Positions 1-2,954 of a stretch of 5,089 nucleotides of DNA are shown here, piece by piece; position 1 is the stretch's first letter; the number at the start of each line of letters is the position of its first letter. Position numbers and translations under genes: made by a program. Source of the stretch: Burkholderiales bacterium. Its GTDB lineage: Bacteria; Pseudomonadota; Gammaproteobacteria; Burkholderiales; Burkholderiaceae_E. The stretch lies in assembly GCA_020348765.1 (NCBI GenBank), contig CP070753.1, positions 2,858,295-2,863,383 of the forward strand, read 5' to 3'. The notes under the pieces are model-generated. The model saw nothing but the letters and a program-made list of their open reading frames with translations. It was not told where the DNA came from and made no database searches.

Positions 1-96
1 GATCAGGGTCCGGAAGCCGGCAGCGGCAACCTGCTCGACGTGCTCCGGATGCAGCTGCGGCGCGACTGCGAAGTGTTCGTCGATGTATCGGATCAT
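1..96 (-). CDS. TIGR01244/DUF442 family protein, N-terminal fragment (runs off left edge)
   Basis: Only the first 32 codons are in the window. Read from ATG at 96-94, the product begins MIRYIDEHFAVAPQL and continues with HPEHVEQVAAAGFRTLI. This matches the N-terminal pattern of the TIGR01244/DUF442 family (short start, 'F-V-PQL-PE-', then 'AAAGFRT-I'), known as beta-lactamase hydrolase-like or sulfur-transferase-like proteins. They have a dual-specificity-phosphatase fold with a Cys-Arg signature further along. That catalytic loop lies outside the window, so activity cannot be judged. The start is placed by family resemblance: there is no Shine-Dalgarno motif upstream. The frame stays open upstream to a stop at about 348-346, with another ATG at 288-286, so a longer N-terminus reading through the 18-bp repeats is formally possible but does not fit the family. 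The identification is by recall from a short segment. Confidence 0.7.
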   Translation of the reverse strand, partial: MIRYIDEHFAVAPQLHPEHVEQVAAAGFRTLI

Positions 97-108
97 GTTC
101 GGGCTCGG

Positions 109-180
109 GTGGTTCGGCTGGATCGGGTGGTTCGGCTGGATCGGGTGGTTCGGCTGGATCGGGTGGTTCGGCTGGATTAG
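109..180. repeat. 18-bp tandem repeat, four copies
   Basis: Four head-to-tail copies of an 18-bp unit (GTGGTTCGGCTGGATCGG) start at 109, 127, 145 and 163. The first three are identical; the last differs only near its end (TTAG instead of TCGG). Degenerate traces flank the array on both sides (97-108 and 181-198). The array lies 13 bp upstream of the ATG of the minus-strand TIGR01244-type gene, so it falls in that gene's leader or promoter region. Because the unit is a multiple of three, plus-strand translation would give a Trp/Gly-rich GWFGWI repeat. I regard that as a by-product rather than a real protein. Confidence 0.9.
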
Positions 181-374
181 CTGGATCGACTGGTTCCGGC
201 ACGCGAGGCCGGAAGACCCTCTGCGAGACGCCCCGCCGCAAGCGTCGCGCGCGAAACGATCGAGCCCGTCGGGCGCTTCGCGGAACATCTCGCGACCGGC
301 CGACTCGCCGACGCGCAGACCGCAGTCAGACCCTCGAGGCCGCGATTATCGACGGCCGCCTCGTGCGTGACAAA

Positions 375-401
375 CATCGCCCCGACGCCGTCGGGGCGAT
401 G
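375..401 (-). terminator. Hairpin terminator of the Hsp20 operon
   Basis: CATCGCCCCGAC and GTCGGGGCGATG form a perfect 12-bp inverted repeat around a 3-base loop (387-389). Read on the minus strand the stem is followed directly by TTTG, a short U-tract. No comparable T-run follows on the plus strand. It sits 74 bp after the stop codon of the second Hsp20 gene, as expected for an intrinsic terminator of that operon. The U-tract is short, which is common in GC-rich genomes, so termination efficiency is uncertain. Confidence 0.75.
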
Positions 402-475
402 CCTGCTCGATCGATCGCCGAACTCGCTCTGGGCCCGGACCGTGCCGGTGCGGCAGGGTGTGCCGGACCGCGGTC

Positions 476-856
476 TCAGGCGACACTGACCTCGATGCGC
501 CGCGGTTGAGCGTGCGTCTGCTTCGGAATCCGCAGCTTCAGCACGCCGTCTCTCAGCGACGCCTCGATGCGATCGGCAGCCAGGTCGCGGCTCATCGTGA
601 ACACGCGCCGGTAGCGCGGCACGTTGACCTCGGCATAGCTCGCATCCATCGCCTGCGGCGTGTCCACGGCAACCTCGCCCGCGATCGTCAGCGTGTCGCC
701 CTCGACCTTGAGGTCGAGCTTGTCACGCGCGACCCCCGGCAGGTCGGCGAGCACGGTGATCCCGGCTTCGTCCTCGTAGATGTCCACCAGCGGCAGCATG
801 GCGGGCGCCTCGCGGCCTTCGGCGCCGGTGCGGGTGGTCGTTTGCTTCTGGTTCAT
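476..856 (-). CDS. Hsp20/alpha-crystallin small heat-shock protein (second gene of operon)
   Basis: This encodes a 126-residue small heat-shock protein, an ATP-independent cytoplasmic holdase that binds unfolding proteins and passes them to the DnaK/ClpB system. Seen in the sequence: a short polar N-terminal arm (residues 1-20, MNQKQTTTRTG...), then the alpha-crystallin domain (about 22-118) beginning LPLVDIYEDEAG and containing 'ADLPGV'. The conserved signature near the domain end is present as 'ASLRDGVLKLRIPK', and the tail 'PRRIEVSVA' holds an I-x-V motif of the kind that docks onto neighbouring dimers. The ATG at 856-854 is chosen because GGGAGGGC (862-869) lies 5 bases upstream. An in-frame extension to 976 would run into the coding part of the preceding gene and lacks family sequence. 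The N-terminal arm is much shorter than in its upstream partner, so the two probably differ in oligomer size and client range (inference). Confidence 0.93.
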   Translation of the reverse strand: MNQKQTTTRTGAEGREAPAMLPLVDIYEDEAGITVLADLPGVARDKLDLKVEGDTLTIAGEVAVDTPQAMDASYAEVNVPRYRRVFTMSRDLAADRIEASLRDGVLKLRIPKQTHAQPRRIEVSVA

Positions 857-861
857 GGTCT

Positions 862-869
862 GCCCTCCC
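862..869 (-). promoter_or_regulatory. Shine-Dalgarno site of second Hsp20 gene
   Basis: On the minus strand GGGAGGGC lies 5 bases before ATG 856-854, in the 16-bp gap after the TAA of the first Hsp20 gene. It decides the start against the in-frame ATG at 976, and it suggests translation of the second gene from a shared transcript. Confidence 0.8.
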
Positions 870-872
870 GGA

Positions 873-1328
873 TTACTGGATCTCGATGCGTCGCGGCAGC
901 GTCGACTCGCGCCGTGACACGGTGATGCGCAGGACGCCGTCCCGATAGCGCGCCTCGATGCGCTCCGGATCGGCATCGTCGGGCAGGCTCAACACGCGGC
1001 GGAACCGCCCGCCGAATCGCTCGCTGGCGTAGACGTTGCGCTTGGCCGGCTCGTCGCCGAGCCGCTCGCGTACGCGTTCACCCGCGATGGTCAGGAGCCC
1101 GCGATCGACGCTGACTTCGAGCGAGGCCGGATCGATTCCCGGCGCGAACGCATAGACTTCGATCGCGGTCGCCGTGTGCCCGATGTTGATCGCCGGGAAG
1201 GAACCGCTTGGCACGGCCCGAATGCTGCTCGGACGCCCGAACGTGCCGAAGGCCTGCTGCAGATCGCGCTGCATGCGATCGAGCTCGCCGAACAGGCCGC
1301 CCGGAAATGTCAGAAGCGACTCGTACAT
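873..1328 (-). CDS. Hsp20/alpha-crystallin small heat-shock protein (first gene of operon)
   Basis: This encodes a 151-residue small heat-shock protein holdase. The N-terminal arm (about 1-43) starts MYESLLTFPGGLFGELDRMQ, an aromatic and Leu-rich, helix-prone segment typical of Hsp20 proteins with a 'DRM' patch. The alpha-crystallin domain (about 44-145) begins FPAINIGHTATAIEVYAFAPG, contains 'LLTIAGER', and has the signature 'ARYRDGVLRITV'. The C-terminal tail PRRIEIQ carries the I-x-I anchor motif. The ATG at 1328-1326 is preceded by an ideal AGGAGGTG at 1340-1333, 4 bases away. The gene is the first of a two-gene operon behind a near-consensus sigma-32 promoter at 1371-1398; the 5' leader is about 35 bases. 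The protein resembles its partner in the crystallin domain and in the PRRIE tail, consistent with an old tandem duplication, but the N-terminal arms are unrelated. Confidence 0.95.
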   Translation of the reverse strand: MYESLLTFPGGLFGELDRMQRDLQQAFGTFGRPSSIRAVPSGSFPAINIGHTATAIEVYAFAPGIDPASLEVSVDRGLLTIAGERVRERLGDEPAKRNVYASERFGGRFRRVLSLPDDADPERIEARYRDGVLRITVSRRESTLPRRIEIQ

Positions 1329-1332
1329 GATT

Positions 1333-1340
1333 CACCTCCT
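1333..1340 (-). promoter_or_regulatory. Strong Shine-Dalgarno of first Hsp20 gene
   Basis: On the minus strand AGGAGGTG, a nearly complete anti-16S match, lies 4 bases before ATG 1328-1326. A CCTC further up the leader could weakly pair with it, but I see no ROSE or fourU-type thermometer. Confidence 0.9.
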
Positions 1341-1370
1341 ATGTGGACCCAGTGGTATGTGCTGAGGCGG

Positions 1371-1398
1371 AGATGGGGACCGGTGGCGGCATTTCAAG
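1371..1398 (-). promoter_or_regulatory. Sigma-32 (RpoH) heat-shock promoter for the Hsp20 operon
   Basis: On the minus strand the -35 element CTTGAAA (1398-1392) is followed after 13 bases by the -10 element CCCCATCT (1378-1371). The sigma-32 consensus is CTTGAAA, 13-15 bases, CCCCATnT, so both boxes match fully with allowed spacing. Transcription would start near 1363-1366, giving a leader of about 35 bases to the ATG at 1328. The gene it drives encodes a classical heat-shock product, which supports the assignment. Confidence 0.88.
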
Positions 1399-1412
1399 CG
1401 GGCCCCGTTGGT

Positions 1413-1449
1413 GCCGATCGTCGGCTCCTTCCGAGCGCCCCCGATCGGC
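1413..1449. repeat. Perfect 8-bp inverted repeat between the divergent promoters
   Basis: GCCGATCG (1413-1420) and CGATCGGC (1442-1449) are exact reverse complements separated by 21 bp. They lie almost entirely between the two -35 elements, and the right arm shares its last base with the cbpA -35 box. The arm-centre spacing is 29 bp, near three helical turns. This could be an operator, or chance in GC-rich DNA. No known repressor site (for example CIRCE) is recognisable. Confidence 0.4.
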
Positions 1450-1477
1450 TTGAAAATACCCGGGCAGGCCCGCATTT
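1449..1477 (+). promoter_or_regulatory. Sigma-32 (RpoH) heat-shock promoter for cbpA-cbpM
   Basis: The -35 element CTTGAAA (1449-1455), a 14-base spacer and CCGCATTT (1470-1477) match the sigma-32 consensus, with one mismatch in the -10 box. Transcription would start near 1483-1486, leaving a GC-rich leader of about 95 bases before the TTG start of cbpA. It faces away from the Hsp20 promoter, and the two -35 boxes are 50 bp apart. In E. coli cbpA is better known for stationary-phase (RpoS) control, so a clear sigma-32 box here is a point of difference. Confidence 0.82.
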
Positions 1478-1494
1478 TTCGACAACGTCCGGCG

Positions 1495-1510
1495 CGGCCC
1501 GGCCGGGCCG
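1495..1510. repeat. 16-bp GC-only palindrome in the cbpA leader
   Basis: CGGCCCGGCCGGGCCG is a perfect 16-bp palindrome about 10-15 bases after the predicted transcription start of cbpA. In RNA it could fold only with part of the centre as loop, but as DNA it is fully self-complementary. It could affect leader structure; no function is established. Confidence 0.5.
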
Positions 1511-1567
1511 GATCCGAGGTGTCGCGTGCCGTGCTTTCCGCAGCGGCCCGACGACGCGGTCTCGACC

Positions 1568-1572
1568 AGGAG
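1568..1572 (+). promoter_or_regulatory. Shine-Dalgarno deciding the TTG start of cbpA
   Basis: AGGAG lies 7 bases before TTG at 1580. The in-frame GTG at 1526 lacks such a site and would add 18 residues not found in CbpA proteins, which begin '(M)EFKDYY'. The 10 bases 1571-1580 (AGCTCGAGCT) are palindromic and overlap the end of this site and the first base of the start codon. Confidence 0.8.
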
Positions 1573-1579
1573 CTCGAGC

Positions 1580-2593
1580 TTGGAATTCAAGGACTATTAC
1601 GCGGTGCTCGGCGTCGAGCGCTCGGCGAGCGCCGACGAGGTCAAGCGCGCATACCGCAAGCTCGCACGCAAGTACCACCCGGACGTCAGCAAGGAGGCCG
1701 ACGCCTCCGACCGGATCAAGGAGATCAACGAGGCCTGGGCCGTAATCGGTGATCCTGAGAAGCGTGCCGCCTATGACGCGCTCGGCGATCGCTGGCGTGC
1801 CGGCGAGGAATTCCGCCCGCCGCCCGACTGGGGAACCGGCTTCGAGTTCTCGGGCGGTGCGCCCGAGCAGGACTTCAGCGACTTCTTCGCCTCGCTGTTC
1901 GGCGCCATGCGTGGAGGCATGGGTGGCGCCGGGCGCGGCCCGATGGGTGGCATGGCCGGCCGCATGGGCAGCCGCATGTTCGATGACCTCGGCGCCGGGG
2001 CAGGTTCTGGTCGCGGCCGGGCGTTCCGGATGCGTGGCGAGGACCATCACGCGCGCATCGCCATCGACCTCGAGGACAGCTTCGGCGGCGCCACGCGCGA
2101 GATCACGCTGCGCGCGCCCCAGCGCGATGCCGACGGAACGGTGCGGCTCGAGGAACGCACGCTCAGCGTGCGGATCCCGGCCGGCATCCGGGAGGGGCAG
2201 CAGATCCGCCTTGCCGGGCAAGGTGCGCCGGGCGTCGGCGCCGAGCCCGGCGACCTCTACCTCGAGGTGCAGTTCCGGCCACACCGGCACTTCCGCCTCG
2301 AGGGCGGCGACCTGTATCTGCGGCTGCCGGTCGCACCGTGGGAGGCCGCCCTGGGCGCCGTGGTCAAGGCGCCGACGCCGTCGGGCACGGTCGAGGTCAG
2401 CATACCGGCCGGCTCGCAATCCGGTCGCAAGCTGCGCCTGAAGGGGCGCGGGCTGCCCGGGCGCATGCCCGGCGACCTGTACCTGGTGCTCGAGGTCCTG
2501 CTGCCTGCAGCAGACAGCGAGCGCGCCCGGCGGCTGTACGAGACGATGGCGCGCGAACTGGCATTCGATCCGCGCCGCTCGCTCGGGGTGTGA
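1580..2593 (+). CDS. cbpA: CbpA, DnaJ-like (class B) co-chaperone / curved DNA-binding protein
   Basis: A 337-residue J-domain protein that stimulates DnaK ATPase and delivers substrates; E. coli CbpA also binds curved DNA and is nucleoid-associated. The J domain spans residues 3-70: it starts EFKDYYAVLGV and has HPD at 33-35 in 'RKYHPDVSKEAD', essential for DnaK contact. A Gly/Phe segment (84-108) is followed by an unusually Gly/Met-rich stretch (about 109-150, repeated GGMGG/MGG). Two beta-rich substrate-binding domains (about 155-320) follow, including 'VRIPAGIREGQQIRLAGQG' and 'GRKLRLKGRGLPG'. There is no CxxCxGxG zinc-finger region, which separates it from DnaJ. The TTG start at 1580 is chosen for AGGAG 7 bases upstream and the family N-terminus. 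At 337 residues it is longer than E. coli CbpA (about 306), apparently owing to the linker. It leads an operon with cbpM, 2 bp downstream, behind a sigma-32 promoter. Confidence 0.95.
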   Translation: MEFKDYYAVLGVERSASADEVKRAYRKLARKYHPDVSKEADASDRIKEINEAWAVIGDPEKRAAYDALGDRWRAGEEFRPPPDWGTGFEFSGGAPEQDFSDFFASLFGAMRGGMGGAGRGPMGGMAGRMGSRMFDDLGAGAGSGRGRAFRMRGEDHHARIAIDLEDSFGGATREITLRAPQRDADGTVRLEERTLSVRIPAGIREGQQIRLAGQGAPGVGAEPGDLYLEVQFRPHRHFRLEGGDLYLRLPVAPWEAALGAVVKAPTPSGTVEVSIPAGSQSGRKLRLKGRGLPGRMPGDLYLVLEVLLPAADSERARRLYETMARELAFDPRRSLGV

Positions 2594-2595
2594 CG

Positions 2596-2913
2596 ATGAC
2601 GCGTGTCACCGTGGTCTCGCAGGCAGTGATCGACCTGGACGCATCGCTCGGTCCCGACGAGCTGGCACGCGCCTGCGGGGCCGACCTGCACTGGGTGCGC
2701 GAGCTGGTCAGCTGCGGCGTGCTGGCCGAGCGCCCCGGCGACCCGTCGGGCTGGCGCTTCGCGAGTGCCGATCTGTCGCGCGCGCGCCGGGCCCGCCGGC
2801 TGCAGCGTGATTTCGATCTCGAACTCGAAGCGGCCGCGCTGATGCTCGACCTGATGGACGAGGTGCAACGCTTGCGGCGCCGGCTGCGTGCTTTCGGGCT
2901 CGACGCGGGTTAG
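2596..2913 (+). CDS. cbpM: CbpM, MerR-like modulator of CbpA
   Basis: A 105-residue protein matching the chaperone modulator CbpM, which binds the CbpA J domain and inhibits both its DnaK co-chaperone and DNA-binding activities. The N-terminal half (about 17-62) has a MerR-type winged-helix look: 'GPDELARACGADLHWVRELVSCGVLAE' followed by 'GWRFASADLSRARRARRLQRDFDL'. The C-terminal part is a helix 'ALMLDLMDEVQRLRRRLRAF', closely like the LMDDI-heptad tail of E. coli CbpM (about 101 residues). ATG at 2596 follows the cbpA stop after two bases; GGGGTG at 2585-2590 inside cbpA is the likely ribosome binding site. The tight spacing implies translational coupling, keeping inhibitor and co-chaperone in proportion. 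No metal- or drug-binding dimerisation domain follows, so it is not a full MerR regulator. Confidence 0.92.
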   Translation: MTRVTVVSQAVIDLDASLGPDELARACGADLHWVRELVSCGVLAERPGDPSGWRFASADLSRARRARRLQRDFDLELEAAALMLDLMDEVQRLRRRLRAFGLDAG

Positions 2914-2954
2914 CCTACTGTCCGGGCGCAACCGCAACGACCCCGGACCACCCC

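Larger units (their letters stand above)
97..475. other. Intergenic stretch without a supportable gene
   Basis: This 379-bp region separates the two minus-strand transcription units. It contains the 18-bp tandem repeats near its left end and a strong hairpin at 375-401. A weak 5-bp hairpin also occurs at 443-455 (TGCCG, GTG loop, CGGCA). Short open frames exist on both strands, including a plus-strand one at 83-370 that reads through the repeats. None has a ribosome binding site or recognisable domain, and the plus-strand one overlaps the start of the TIGR01244-type gene. A promoter for the leftmost gene should lie here, but I see no convincing -35/-10 pair. Confidence 0.6.

Noticed and set aside
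109..180. CRISPR array
   Set aside because: The 18-bp units are directly contiguous with no unique spacers, so this is a simple tandem repeat.
83..370. Plus-strand open frame with GWFGWI repeats (95 codons)
   Set aside because: The Trp/Gly repeat comes from the 18-bp DNA repeat, the remainder is low-complexity Arg/Pro/Ser, there is no ribosome binding site, and it overlaps the TIGR01244-type start on the other strand.
1329..1365. RNA thermometer (ROSE or fourU) in the Hsp20 leader
   Set aside because: The leader is only about 35 bases, with no U-run or ROSE-type UYGCU element opposite the Shine-Dalgarno; only a weak CCTC pairing is possible.
1526..1579. Upstream GTG start for cbpA adding 18 residues
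   Set aside because: The added residues do not resemble any CbpA N-terminus and there is no Shine-Dalgarno, whereas TTG 1580 has AGGAG at 7 bases and gives the family-typical EFKDYY start.
1329..1579. CIRCE element for HrcA control
   Set aside because: No TTAGCACTC/GAGTGCTAA-like inverted repeat is present; the regulatory signals fit sigma-32 instead.
1394..2419. A 341-codon minus-strand open frame across cbpA
   Set aside because: It is the antisense shadow of cbpA and would overlap the divergent promoter region. It has no recognisable domain.
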